The position numbers and the translations under genes are program-made. Positions 28,073 to 40,945 of a stretch of DNA of 64,000 nt are shown here, in pieces. Each line of letters starts with the position of its first letter. Positions within the stretch are counted from its first letter, which is position 1. Under the pieces are notes generated by a model. That model ran no database searches. It was given only the letters and a program-made list of their open reading frames with translations, and was not told where the DNA came from. Origin of the DNA: Hypomesus transpacificus (taxonomy: Eukaryota > Chordata > Actinopteri > Osmeriformes > Osmeridae); NCBI RefSeq assembly GCF_021917145.1, contig NW_025813796.1, positions 911,781-975,780 of the forward strand, given 5' to 3'.

Positions 28073-29815
28073 CTGGGGACAACACAACGAGGAAGATCTT
28101 GTTTACGTTACAAGCGGAGATCACAGGAGCGAACAGACCAGCGCTTAAGTCATCTGTCTTAAAAAACACATTCGCTGAACTTCAAAGGCAAACAATGTTC
28201 CTTCCCACCCACAAAAAAAACCCAAAACTGTCCAGAGTTTGTGCGTTACTCCTCGGCATCGAAGATAGTACGTCTTTCATGTTCAGCATTTTGTGTTTTG
28301 AGGCGGACAGAACACATTGATTTACTAATTAACATACCGGCAACTCCGCCTGCCTTCCTGCCACTCAAAACATGAACAAGAACCCTGACACATGATCCGG
28401 CTCACACCTACACAATGTCAATCAGCGCCCAGACAAAGAATGCTAATTAGCATCTGTGGCATTTGGGGGGCCTCAGGCAGGCCAAATGTCAAGCCGCATC
28501 ACACAATCATCTCTAAAATAATAGCCATCCTGTTTTAGCAATCTCATACAGCACCAGTCCAATGTCAATACTGGGGAAAGTTGGTGTATGAGCCACCTGG
28601 TCGAATCCCCCCTTTATCCCCTATCCAGAAGCCCTGGTCTTTGCAGACTATTTTTTGTAACAGATGGGATTTGGGGCTTTCAAAGATACACATATTAATT
28701 CAATGAGGATGAGGCTTTGAAGCCGATTTGGTTGTTATGTGTGTGAATGACCTGTATATTAATTACAGGCATGCAGGCTGAGCCAACTCTGGGAGGCTCC
28801 CCCCAGCTGTTACAAAGGCAACACACTCTCACATTGATTAGTCAGAGGACCAAAGAAGAAGGATTAAGGGTGCATGTGTATCACTGTACGTGTTAATTCC
28901 CATTGACCTTACTGCAGAGTAGAGCCCAGGATAGGAGAGACAGAAGCCTGGCCAAGAAAGCCCGTATCTGTGGGCCAATCGGAGGCCTGGAGGTGCTCTC
29001 CACCTGCCCATTACCAAGTCACTTTAATATGTTCAGATTTACTGATGTATTATGCCAGTCGGCCCACCTATCTACCTGCCTGCAGGCTTGTCTGTATGTT
29101 GTTATTGAAGATCTTTTACTCGCCCACCATCAATTAAAACTCATTTGCTTGTCAATTATGCTTCAAGAGTGGAAAGGCGGTTGTCTTGGTTACCGAGGTT
29201 TAGGTTCAGTGGAGCGCTCCAACAAGAACAGATGCTCATTGTAATGACATTGTTACAGATGACACAACTCTGCTGAATTCTCTTCTACGTGTGGAAAATC
29301 TGCAAACACCAAAAGACCCCAGGCTTTGATGAAGTATTAGTGGAAAAGAATGTACACTGCTGGAGCTTTATATTTGGGGTGCAAATGAGATCCTAGAGTG
29401 TTGGGGGTTAAACATCACAAGAAGCCAATTTCTCAAAAGGCTTGTCCTTTGGAAATGGCTTTTTCCGTCTGTGCACGCCTGCCAATGAGCCCGACTGACC
29501 TATAGTCATTTGTCAAAGTGGTCTGTTATGGCAGTGTGTGAGACAGGATTTCATTGGTAATTACCTTCTATCGCCTGTTCTAATAAGACGAAAGAAACCA
29601 ATTTTTTCTAAATCCCCTTCTTCACACACTTGTTCCCCATGGATGTCAGATATGAAGGATGCTAAGGTGTCGGTCCTGACAGAGGTACTCACTTTGATAA
29701 AGCACTCATCTTCATTCTGGATTCCTCATTCCCTATCAACTGGCTGTGGCTTTCGATTTTCTGCTCCCAGAACTTCTTCAGCTTATATTTATCATGGATC
29801 CGGGCCAAATTCATT
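27961..29815 (-). CDS. Small FAM240-like protein, 77 residues, two coding exons
   Basis: Coding exons (minus strand): 29815 down to 29693 (start ATG 29815-29813; acceptor CAG 29820-29818) and 28072 down to 27961 (stop TAG). Donor GTGAGT, acceptor TTGTCCCCAG, phase-2 intron of about 1.6 kb. The joined protein reads MNLARIHDKYKLKKFWEQKI, continues ESHSQLIGNEESRMKMSALS, then KLREEWVRRLKFQNQHQ and ends KQAQLPLKL. It is charged and probably helical, with no signal peptide or membrane segment. The order K-x-F-W-E-x-K-I ... S-A-L-x-K-L-R-E-E-W-x-x-R-L resembles the vertebrate FAM240 family (about 80 residues, function unknown) as I remember it; nearby tdgf1 supports this because human FAM240A neighbours TDGF1. 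It converges on srp19, with 1 kb between their stop codons. A noncoding first exon was not identified. Confidence 0.7.
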
Positions 29816-29817
29816 CT
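29693..29817 (-). CDS. FAM240-like gene, first coding exon
   Basis: 125-nt exon on the minus strand. The ATG lies three bases after the acceptor, so the leader must come from an upstream noncoding exon. It ends with two bases of the split Lys codon before GTGAGT. Confidence 0.7.
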
Positions 29818-30252
29818 CTGAAACAAGGAGGGGGGTCAGTTAAGGAGATGTTTTACTGCTGTATGGTATTGGAAGTAGCTCAAGTTTCAAGATGGCACCG
29901 GTTGGCATTTTCCAGCAAAAGAATATAAATTCACACAGTACAGTCACAGTCCTGTGAAAAAGGGTGAGAAGACCTTGAGCACGAATCATCACCTGCAGTC
30001 TTATATTGAACATCTCATCATTGTTTAATTCTGTTTGCGGGTCTCAGAATTCTGTGCCTGGCTTCCAGACAGAGAGAGAGCAGTCAGCTGCATATTCAGT
30101 AAATACTTCATGAACTTCTGTACCGTGCTCTCATCTGTGGGCATTGAGAGGCACCTGAGATGGAACACATTTCACACTCCATAAACACAGAGAGAAAGGG
30201 AGACTTACTGCTGAGGGTGAATGAGTGTCCTCTCCTCTGGGTGGTGAGGAGC

Positions 30253-30276
30253 CTGCTGCTGCTGCTGCTGCTGCTG
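30253..30276. repeat. (CTG)8 trinucleotide repeat
   Basis: Eight CTG units upstream of the FAM240-like gene (minus strand reads CAG). Not in a recognised coding exon. Confidence 0.9.
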
Positions 30277-31636
30277 CGCTATCAGTCTGAGACAATCGTC
30301 CCAGAGGTGAGCGACCCACCCACAGGAGCACTCTGGTGGCTTCTGCGATGACCGCTCAATCTTGTCCTCCTTTCCCCTCCCTCCCTCCTTTCATCCTCTT
30401 CTCGATTCCATTTCACAGCTGTGGGTTTCTGAAACAATGGCAGCTTCCGTGTTCAACTCTGCCCTCCGGCGTTAGCGCCAAAGGGGTTTCATGAGGAAAA
30501 AAAGTCGGGATGGATTGAACTTACATGGCCAACGCGGATTAATATGTATTTTAAGAGACCCGGAATCTTCTGTTCACGGGGCCCAACATTCCCAGAGCTG
30601 CCAGGTTGACAGATCATAGGAAGGAAACAACACCAGTTCCATCCAGTCGTGGTTGGTCTGACACATCTCCTCCACATGTCACCCCACAAACTCTCACGCA
30701 CACCACCCGTGGGGTCCATCTAATGACACGGGGCTTAATGCCATACCAGGTCAGCGCCGTGGGGGCTGCAGGTTCTTAACCAGGGCTTAGTCGGCTCCCA
30801 CACTAACAGGCCCCCCCCACCCAGGGGCCTTCAGGACTGCACTAGCACCACACCAGACAGCAAGATATCTCTCCCTGGATAAACTGCACAGATACTTTCC
30901 TCTTGGTTTGGTTCAGGGCTTACTTGCTCAGCTCACTGTTAACTGCACAGGTTGAGTCCTTGGAGAGGAGGATGCGTCTTGTCCTTTTTTTAATGGCGAG
31001 GTGGGGTACAGCTAGTCCCAGACCATGTGACCACATCTGAACGTGTGCTAACAGCAATACAGTATGCTTTCACGGTACAACACAGGTCAGACCGTTCTAT
31101 ATTTATGTGTGGCACTGTTTTCAAATCCTCATTTTATAGTCACTAAGTTGGAGAAGTGTTCTCCCGCAATGCCAGTGGCATTCCATGTGTGGTACACTGG
31201 GTTGTAAATGTAACAAGAACTTGTAAACACGATAACACCCAGAACACGCTATCCAGGCTATCTTTACATCGAGTAGATTAACACCATTGTCTTTTTCATA
31301 TAACATCCCTCCAGCCAACCAGTCAGCGAGGCCATAGATCTGTTCTGCTAAGCTGCTGTTGGGCCGTGACATTAAACAGAACAACACTAGGTGTTACTGT
31401 AAAGTCGGGTTTGTATCACCTCGGGGGGGAATCTCTCTTTTCATTTGTTTGGGTTAACTAGGAGTGACATACCAGACCCACAAACAGGGAAGTCATCTGG
31501 AAGGCACGACAAAACCGTGGTTTGATGTGAGGGTATTTGGCCAGTCAGCTGCCCACATGGATTTGGCCAGAAGTCAATGGGGTGTGAGGCATTGCTGTTT
31601 CAGAGAGGCCGTCTGATGCTGGTTGTGTGTGTGTGC

Positions 31637-31638
<2 letters not shown>

Positions 31639-31680
<42 letters not shown>
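31639..31680. repeat. (GA)n microsatellite with GT-rich flanks
   Basis: 21 GA units, then GT/GTGC-rich sequence to about 31760. Confidence 0.95.
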
Positions 31681-31683
<3 letters not shown>

Positions 31684-32792
31684 GCGAGTGTGTGGTTGTG
31701 TGTGAGTGTGCGTGAGTGTGTGGTGTGTGTGTGCGCGAGAGGGGGAGCGTGTGTGCGTGCGCCTGTGAGTGGTGTGGGTTTTCCACCTGCTCTATAGATT
31801 CTTCTCATCATCGCCAATCAATGTTAAGCTCTGCCAGAGTGAGTTGCGCAGGAGGACGGCCTGGCGGGTGAGAGAAAACATATCAAACACATCTTCGAAC
31901 TTTTGCAACATTCCAGTCCGTCTAAGCTCTGACGTCCAAGCGCGAGACCCATTTCAACGTCTCTCTGTGTCCACATACACACACCTGGCACAGTCTGAGG
32001 ACATGAATTATTTACGAAGTATGGGTCTGTATGTCCTCTCCCCCAGTTCGGAGGGGACATGTTGGATTGCTTCTCCCTCGATACCTGGGCACAGGCCAAT
32101 AGCCAGCCCTGATACCCCGTCATAAACCCAGGTATTGCTCCTCTGCAGAAGCACTAAAAAAGTGGAGCGGCTGTTTAAGTGCAGCCTGATCACTGCAGGG
32201 CTTGTAAGTGCATGGCAAGGACACTTCACTGGCTTTATGGGCCTTGTGAGTTTCATGGCTGCCAAATACAGAAGCTTTTGGCAATCAGGAATGGCTGTGT
32301 GTGGGGGTCCTGACTGCCGGATGGTTCTCTTTCTTTCCATCACTCTTTCTCTTATGCTTTCTTTCTATCTATGTGTCAGAGTGTCTTTCTCTATATCTGT
32401 CCACCTTTGTCTCTCCCTGTCCCTCTCATTGCCTGTCTTTGTCTGTCTCTCTCTATGGCTCTCTCTCTCTCTTCCTCTCTGTCTCTCTCTCCGTCAGGCC
32501 CGTGCACATTCACAAGCGAACAATAGGAATATCTTACAGATTAACAAGCCCGCTTGTTAACAGGATATCTCTACCCTTGACATATTGGCCTAGAGGGATT
32601 CTCAGGCGCTACAGAGTTGGAGAGAGGTTGTGAGAAGGAAGTTGAAACAGCCAACACAGACTATGTTTGGTACCGATTATGAAATAACACCCCATTGTTT
32701 TTCATAGTTGGTGCTGTGTAAATGTGATATGTTGTGTTGTAAAATGTATGACATAACTCAGATACTTCTTTATCTATTATACGTGATACTTG

Positions 32793-33067
32793 TTTGGGCG
32801 GCTGTGGCTCCGGGGGAAGAGAGAGTCGTCTGTTAATATAGGTTGGCGGTTCGATACCCTACTCCTCCAGGCCATGTGCTGAAGTGTCCTTAATAAGCAA
32901 GACTCTAAACGTCTAAACGTCTGCTCCTGAGGGGCAGGCTAGCGCCTTGCATGGCAGCTTCGCCCCCGTGAGTGCGAAGGGGTGAATGAGAGGCAAACTA
33001 TTTATAAAGCGCTTTCAGTGCCAGTGCTAAGGCAGAAAAGCGCTCCAAAGTCCATTTACCATTTATA
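32793..33067 (+). repeat. Second tRNA-derived SINE family
   Basis: The head GGCGGCTGTGGCTCCGGGGG and the B-box-like GGTTCGATACCCT are followed by GGCCATGTGCTGAAGTGTCC, a middle TGAGTGCGAAGGGGTGAATG and a tail TTTATAAAGCGCTTT...AAGCGCTCCAAAGTCCATTT. It is distinct from the 8961/45602 family. The short segment near 50325-50400 (AAGCGTCTTTGAGT...AGAGCGCTATATAAA) resembles this class of tail. Confidence 0.7.
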
Positions 33068-33084
33068 TTAGAATCACACACACA

Positions 33085-33089
<5 letters not shown>

Positions 33090-33123
<34 letters not shown>

Positions 33124-33200
33124 ATTGTCTGTCTGTCTCTCTCTCTATATATATATATCTCTCTGTCTCTCTCTCTCTGTCTCTCTCTCTCTCACCCTCT
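33090..33200. repeat. (CT)n microsatellite
   Basis: CT repeats with a short TATATATATA insert; directly follows a SINE tail. Confidence 0.95.
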
Positions 33201-33597
33201 CTCTCTTATCTATCAACACTGCCAACAAGCCACTAGATGAGAGTCATGTAATACAGTCTTAATGCAGAGAAAATTGTGCATTGAGAAAATAGATTTATAG
33301 GAAGCCTGTTATTTATTGTGGCCTGATCATCACATGTGTGGATGTCGTCACCCTCATCGTTTTCACCGACTGCTACTGTTCATCTACCAGGCGATCAAGG
33401 CTTTGGGAGGAGAGAGAAGGGTTGCATTTGTCTCTGGCTGGTACTCTCTCACCGCTTCCACGGTCACAGAAACAACTCCTCTTATACAAAGACGATTGGC
33501 AGAGACAGTCGGACAGACAGACAGGCAGGTAGGCAAACAGTCAGACAGACAGACAGACAGGCAGGTATAGGTATGATGGTAGGGCTGATGAATTTTG

Positions 33598-33770
33598 GAG
33601 ACATTTACATCTATTCGTTTAGCTTTTTCGCTTATATCCAAAGCGACTTCCAAGAGAGAGCTTTACAAAAAAGTGCACAGGTCAATGATCATAAACAACG
33701 AGATAGCCCCAAAAACATTGCGGGTAGCCAAAATATGAACATACATTGTGATAATCATAAGAGAGAGGAG
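33598..33770 (+). repeat. Interspersed repeat, copy A
   Basis: ATCCAAAGCGACTTCCAAGA through AACGAGATAGCCCCAAAAAC and ATTGCGGGTAGCCAAAA. It is closely similar to the copy at 52168-52320. The first part shares the SINE/MITE word CAAAGCGACTT common in fish. Confidence 0.75.
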
Positions 33771-34818
33771 AAAAGGATTTAAGCGGTGGCAAGAAAAAGA
33801 ATGCCTGGCGTTTCAAACATACATATTTTGAATCGTACCAAGAGGCGTTATTTTGAATCATAGGAAGAGAGATACTGAGGCATAACTTAGGAGGGGAAAG
33901 GTGTCTGACGTCTGTATTTCTACGACTCATCATGACAAAAGCAGGATCCCTGCGAACTTTGCAGGTTTGGATTGTTAATTTGGCCTTCCTCCACATGGAG
34001 GCAATGTTGAGCTGTTTCATTAACGCCTTCTACTCAGTGTTTTATGATATCGCTTCCTCTCAGCCAGACTTGTTCTTAATTGCATGATCTCGTTATCATT
34101 TGCAGTACTGCATATTGCAGTCAGATTGTGCACTTTTTTTCAGCATCCTGGCATATCAGGTGAGGGAAAATGGTCAGCCCTATCCTCCTCCTTTTTAACC
34201 TTATTTCCATGGTTCCTTGTCATTCTTTACACAGAAGCAAGCGCACTTTAGCCACGAGAACACATTTCATCCAGCACATGACATTCCTTAGCTGTCATTC
34301 CAGCGAGTGCCTGTGGTGACAGTGCTGTGCTTTGAAGAACTATGAAGTTATTCCACTAAAAAGACCTGCCAAGTCTCTCCCCTGTCTAAGAACACTTCAA
34401 ACCCCAAACGGCAGACAGCTTAGCTCTCACATCTCAGTGAAGCCAAAACTGCGCTGTGCAAGAGGAGGGAAATGGGAAAGGACGTATAGCCACTGCAAAG
34501 GACGTATAGCCCCTATACGTCCACTGTAGGTTAGTGCATGACATGTGCACCAGCAAATACTATTTCAAAATAAATTCCTGCATTAAAATAATGTATCATG
34601 AGTTTGTATGATTTGGTCATGTATTATCACACTAGCATTTAATTATCACGTCAAACAATTACACTGCACTAAACTGTAAGTGTAAATGTAAAGTGAAAAT
34701 AACAAAACCAGTCAGTATGATGACTTGAGTGAATATCATTCATTCACGTCTTACTAAAACAGCGGCCACGCGAAAGGGAATAAGGAAACTGTTTCCTCTA
34801 CTAAAAAATACAATGCGG

Positions 34819-35690
34819 GTCACGTGAAAAAAGGATCCAAAGACTCGTAGAAAGACCGAGTCGGGGAAGGAACTAATCATTCGTTTCCTCTAGCTACAGA
34901 GCCTATGCAGGTCACGTGAAAAATGATCCAAAGACTCGTAGAAAGACCGAGTCGGGAAAGGAACGAATCGTTCGTTTCCTCTTGCTACAGCCTATACAGG
35001 TCACGTGAAAAATGATCCAAAGACTCGTAGAAAGACCGAGTCGGGAAAGGAACGAATCGTTCGTTTCCTCTAGCTACAGAGCCTATGCAGGTCACGTGAA
35101 AAATGATCCAAAGACTCGTAGAAAGACCGAGTCGGGAAAGGAACGAATCGTTCGTTTCCTTTTGCTACAGCCTATACAGGTCACGTGAAAAATGATCCAA
35201 AGACTCGTAGAAAGACCGAGTCGGGAAAGGAACGAATCGTTCGTTTCCTCTAGCTACAGAGCCTATGCAGGTCACGTGAAAAATGATCCAAAGACTCGTA
35301 GAAAGACCGAGTCGGGAAAGGAACGAATCGTTCGTTTCCTCTTGCTACAGCCTATACAGGTCACGTGAAAAATGATCCAAAGACTCGTAGAAAGACCGAG
35401 TCGGGAAAGGAACGAATCGTTCGTTTCCTCTAGCTACAGAGCCTATGCAGGTCACGTGAAAAATGATCCAAAGACTCGTAGAAAGACCGAGTCGGGAAAG
35501 GAACGAATCGTTCGTTTCCTTTTGCTACAGCCTATACAGGTCACGTGAAAAATGATCCAAAGACTCGTAGAAAGACCGAGTCGGGAAAGGAACGAATCGT
35601 TCGTTTCCTCTAGCTACAGAGCCTATGCAGGTCACGTGAAAAATGATCCAAAGACTCGTAGAAAGACCGAGTCGGGAAATGAACGAATCA
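34819..35690. repeat. Higher-order minisatellite, 89/91-bp units, each with a CACGTG E-box
   Basis: GTCACGTGAA starts at 34819, 34911, 35000, 35091, 35180, 35271, 35360, 35451, 35540 and 35631, giving alternating 89- and 91-bp spacing. One unit type has TCTAGCTACAGAGCCTATGC, the other CTTGCTACAGCCTATACAGG. Among the shorter type, CTTGC and TTTGC alternate, so the exact period is 360 bp. Each unit holds two inverted repeats: GACTCG...CGAGTC and AACGAATCGTTCGTT. The flank to about 35780 continues with related words (GAACGAATCGTTCACGAACG), suggesting amplification inside an older repeat. Confidence 0.95.
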
Positions 35691-36499
35691 CTCGTTGAGA
35701 GGACTCGTTACTCCCGAGTCCTTATAAGGATTTGTTCAAAATGAACGAATCGTTCACGAACGACACATCACTAATTCGAACGTTTGCAATACATCACGCA
35801 GACACCTTAAGTCTCGTTCTGCACTCTGTCAAGAGCATAAACGATCATGGCCATTTTTAGACAAACTCTCCCAGTGATGAAGTGCCAGGTCTGGACAATA
35901 TGTATTTTTACATCACTTTTGGAAAGACTGACTTTCCTCCAGAATCATTTACCTCCGATATGTTGTTGCTGCTTTGAGTGCGTGAGTGAAAGTACTGTCA
36001 CTTACAGGGTGACAAATGGCTGAATCCTAACGTATAACTGTCAGCATGTGAAAAATGCTTGCTCCTAAACCTATCCTTTGAAATATTATTCTAATCAGAT
36101 TTGGAGTTTACAAAATTAAATTTGTTTACAGTACATATAAGTCTATATCTACTGTTAAATAAAAGTTCAGTGTTGGGATTAGATGATAGACTATTAATAG
36201 ATGTCACCAGGCTATGAAAACCAACATTGCTGTTGGCCTAAATCCACAGAACTACCTCCCACCATTACCTCACGTGCACAACTACTGTAACCGAGATGTC
36301 GTCATTGCACTGGATTTAAGCGACGTTCATTTCAGAAACGTCACACAGTTGTATTCTGTGTATAATTAGGCCTACTTGTTAGCTGACAAGTGGCTGCTTA
36401 ATGATGGTGCTGGGAAAAACGGACAGTTCCTTGATTCTGACCAGAAACACAGTAGAACTATGCACATCTGAACATTGATCTACTGTTTTATAAATGCAC

Positions 36500-36560
36500 T
36501 AGCTGTACATCGATTTGGATAAAAGCATTTGCCAAATGAAGAAAATGTCAATGTGACATC
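36500..36560 (+). repeat. SINE tail fragment
   Basis: TTTGGATAAAAGCATTTGCC AAATGA is the common teleost SINE 3' tail (GGATAAAAGCGTCTGCTAAATG) in mutated form. Confidence 0.55.
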
Positions 36561-37590
36561 TAACTCTTTTTATAGCCGTAAGAGGTGTGTAATGTGTTGC
36601 CGTGTCTTGAGACTCACAACTCCTCCTCCACTCCCATAGACTTTAATGGAGAATTCCACCCTAATATGTAATTTCCTTTTTAACAGCCATGAAGGATGGG
36701 AGCTGAGATGCAGGTTAAGGAGAAGACGAAGCAGAAGGGGGAGGTATGGGGTGTGTGTTGGCGAATCCATTAGACAGTAAACACAGTGAGGTATTGGGCA
36801 TAGTGATTTGTTGTTTGTTTAAGGTCTGTTTGAGTGTGTGTGTGTGTGTGTGTGTATGCTTGAATGTGTGCGTGTGTCTAGTTTTAGAAGCTCTGACCCA
36901 TTGGGTTTTGAGAGTGTATTATTGACGACTGAACCATATTGATTTAGGTGGCCAGTGAGAGTGTGTGGGTGTGCGTGTGTGTTTGTGTATTTGTGTTTGT
37001 TTGTGTTTCTGAAGGCAGTGTATTAGTGGTATCTGAAGTGTCGATGGATTTCTGATTCAGGGGAGTAGAAGGGGGACTCAGACAAAAGGATGTCCTTTCT
37101 TAGAGAACAGGGTTTGTGTAAGGTTTTAACTCGGTGCGTCAGTTTTTTCCCTTTCTGGAAATCGGAAGTTTATCCAAGGTTTTACACTGTGTGAGCTCTA
37201 TTCCCTTCTGACGTTAGGGGAGGATAGACGGTCTTCCCAGCGCTTACAGCTGAACTATTTGTCTAGACAGAATAGTAAATAAACCGTTTTTCATGTTCCT
37301 GGCAGGAGCTGTTTACACCGCTTGTCAATGCTCACATTAGGAAAAGGGGCTTTTACTGTAACCTCTGCATCATTCAGTGAATTATCTTTTTTGTTGTTAT
37401 TGTTCATTCTCGGAAGTGATCCATCAAACTGGTTGAGAGTCTTTGGGAAGTATTTATAGTATTTCATCTTCAATGGCAGACTGTGAGCCAAATGTATTGT
37501 AGCTATGCTTATCAAGTTTGGCTCTAAAGCTGTCTTTTGTGGTGGCGTGCGGGTCTCTAGAGAAGAGTGCGGGTCTCCAGAGAAGAGTGT

Positions 37591-37591
<1 letters not shown>

Positions 37592-37680
<89 letters not shown>

Positions 37681-37770
37681 GGAGAGACAGGAAGAGAGAG
37701 GGAGAGAGAGGGACAGAATGAAAGAAAGCAAGAAAGATAGAAAGGTTGAGAGAGAGAGAGACAGAAAGCA
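37592..37770. repeat. (AG)n microsatellite and decayed purine tract
   Basis: Long GAGAGA tract with GAAAGAG interruptions, decaying downstream. The Ser/Leu open frames on the minus strand are its shadow. Confidence 0.95.
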
Positions 37771-40700
37771 TGAGATGGACAGAGCCTGAGTGAGAGAGGA
37801 AGAGTGAAAGACCGAGAGGGTGAGCCGATTCCAGAAAGCTTTGGTTTCTGCTCTCTTAGCTGCTGTGTCATCCCGCACAAGGCTGATCATCCGGAGCACC
37901 ACTGCGGTTCTGATTATTCACCTTGCTGCAGCTGCTCCAAATCCTCAAACCTGGCTTCCATGCACTGACAAAACTGTGCTGGCTGAGAAATCAACCAATC
38001 TCAATCTCTTCCCTCGTGCCCTTTCTCCCGCCTTCCTGTCCTCACTTTTACTTTTTGCCCTCACCCTTTTGCTCGGTGTTCCCTCCCTCCCCCTCCTTCC
38101 AGTCTCTGCTCCATGTTACTCTCCCTTTCTCAGTGCCCTCCTCTGTGTGTCTCCCCTTTCCTCTCCAGTTATCTCCCTCCCACCCTCCCTCTCTAACACA
38201 GTGACTCCGGGTCACAGAGAAAGGTCATGTACAGCCCCTCTCTTAAAGAATAGAAATGTTTGCAGTCTGCTGAGAGTACGCTGTGGGAAGCAGGGCCAGG
38301 TGGGTCTTATAATTACTGTTGCCTTAGCCAGCACACAGTGTGTCAAAGCAATTTCAGCAAAGGCATGTTTGTGTTTTTTTTTTTTTTATTTCAACATGAA
38401 AACTTTTTTTCTCTCAGCATCTGACCTGGTTCAGCGACACAGGAACGCCAAAAACCCCTGTCAACATCTCCAAAAGTTCTCCCTTTGATATCAATTAATT
38501 CCGGGTCCAACTTTTGTTTTTGTTACCATTTCCAAATTTGATGTCTGGCTGGGGTGGCTTAAGGCATCAATGACAGAAACGTGCAAAATGAATGACGTTC
38601 ACCGTGCTTTGTGTAAACAGACACATCATTACAGTCCATATCTTTATGTCCTTTATCATACCTGACTTGGCAGCACAACAAGGCGCTGGTAATTAGTTCT
38701 GTATCATTGCAACACATTTACCCAGAGATTAAACAACAACGGCAGCCTGCCCTTGCTGCACACATGGTGTGCCCAGAATGTTACAGACAACACTCTTCAT
38801 TAAGTCTGACATTACATGAATCATATCAAATATATTAATCAGCTTCCTTATTGGGCAAGAGGGAATTCTAAAACAAATCAGCCACATGAAACAGTGCAGA
38901 TGAAAATGAAAAGGATAAAATGTGTGAAGTGGGGAGGTAAGCAGCAAGGAAAAAAAACCATCCTGTCGAGGTTTGTAATCTGTTTGGGATTCCTGGACAG
39001 AGATGTGACACACAGAGGACAATAAGGACACTCGATGCCTGTGTGCGGCACAGTCCGTCATACCTCCATGTGTTTCAACACAGGGATTCTCATTCTGTGC
39101 ACACACAGTCCATGTGGAGGTTTGGCGATGGGTTGATGAGCCCCACCCTACTTCCACCCCCACCCATCCCCTGGATGTTCTGCTCTGTGGATGTCCTGCT
39201 GGCAGCTGGAGAGGAACCAGATGGCCCAGGGGGGGGGCGGGTATGAGCACAGGGGTATCTGCTCGCCTAAGACCTGTGTTGGGGTCAGAGAGATAACCCA
39301 ATCACCCAAGATACCAGATCGCACAGGAAGGGAAGAGGAAGAGAGGCATCATAAACAGGCCCTAGTACAGTACCAGTATCATTTAGTCCACCCTCCCTAT
39401 CACTGTGTTCCCCTCCAACCTTTAAGAATGCCAGCCCTTCCCCCTTCTGCTTGTTAAAGGTAAATACTTTCCCTGGCAGTGTGATGTATGTTGTTTTCTG
39501 TTGTGTGGGTGTAAGGCTGACAGCACCCGCCTGCTATCCCACCCTCACCCCCACGCGGGAGCCTCCAGAGACTGGCCTCTCACTATCGGGAACCCTATCC
39601 CCTCCACTGTCCGAACCCCCCCACCCTGCGATACCATGGCTGTTTACCGAGCACAACCTCTGTTTACTACCACAAAGCAGATGCACTTCCCACTTTCACG
39701 CTGGAGACACTCAGATCCTGGAAGGGGAGAGAATGAGAGAAAGAGAGAGACTGAGAGAGACTGAGAGAGAAAGAGACATGGACCACGGAATGAACGGTTA
39801 AAAAAAACTTGGAGTTATTGGGGAGAGGACTGGTGATAATTTTAGAACAATCATTAATTGATCTTTGTAGAGATGAGGCCATTCACAGGAAAAGGTACAC
39901 AAAGGATAAAAGCCATCAAGCTCCAAAGTTTGTTTTCTTTTCACAATATGAAACATGGCCTTCGTGAAAGAGCAAAGAGGCTTTGCCAACGCTGCAATCA
40001 AAAGTACATTAATATTTAAAATGGATGCATTAGGGCTGAATGTGATATATTTCCCTTCAAGCACAGCAAAAACGAACATAATGCATGTTTGCAAGAAAGT
40101 TAGAAAAGATTAGTTGTTTTTACCCACACTAACTTTCAATCTATATATGTGTCCATGTACCAAGCATTCAACGGGCAAAAATATGCTACAGTTTGACATT
40201 TAAGAGTAGCTAAATTCAGACTAAAATTGCTAAGAAATTAGACTTCAGGCACAGAGTTCTCTGACTGAGTACTTGCACTTAGAAAGGTGATAGGGAGGCA
40301 TCCTTCTTGCTGTCTTATCAAGTCTAGATAGGACTGTCTCTTTTACTTTAAATAACTCCACCTACTCTGGTCAGAGACAGCTGGTGATAGCAAGAATAAA
40401 ATGCATGAAGGACACAAGACAATACAATCTTCGTTGTTGATTATCTCAAAGAAATGTAATGGGTTTGCTTTTTATCTTTGATATTTCAATCCCTGATTAT
40501 TCATGGCTTAAACAATTAAATCTAGTCACACTTTGCTTTGTTTTTAAAATGCTTTCTTTCTACCAGTGACTTCACTACTGTCATAAATACCATGGGGTCA
40601 GGTTTGAGTCATTGCTAAAAAAGCATTAAAGATAAACCATGTACCCAATTTACATGTATACACAACTTAATTTAACCAGTGCTTCTGTGTTATTCATCAA

Positions 40701-40839
40701 ACCTTTACCACCCTGACAACATCCTGTCTTCCCAACTGACACAGTAGGAGTCAGACTACCCTCGCATGACTCCATGTCTATAGAATGCTAAAGATTTCCT
40801 GTGTGTAATCCTGTGCATCCTCAATCTCATTAAGTCTAT

Positions 40840-40840
<1 letters not shown>

Positions 40841-40934
<94 letters not shown>

Positions 40935-40945
40935 TACACACATTC
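40841..40945. repeat. (CT)n microsatellite followed by CACACA
   Basis: About 43 CT units followed by (CA)n-like sequence. Confidence 0.95.

Noticed and set aside
31125..31145. TATA-like word on the minus strand as promoter of the FAM240-like gene
   Set aside because: CATTTTATAGTC reads TATAAAAT on the minus strand, but I found no convincing donor-bearing first exon downstream of it, so the link is unsupported.
34819..35690. CRISPR-like array
   Set aside because: The units are contiguous near-identical tandem repeats without unique spacers, in a eukaryotic genome; it is a minisatellite.
37291..37902. Leu/Ser-rich 203-codon minus-strand frame that looks like a membrane protein
   Set aside because: It is the complement of an (AG)n microsatellite.
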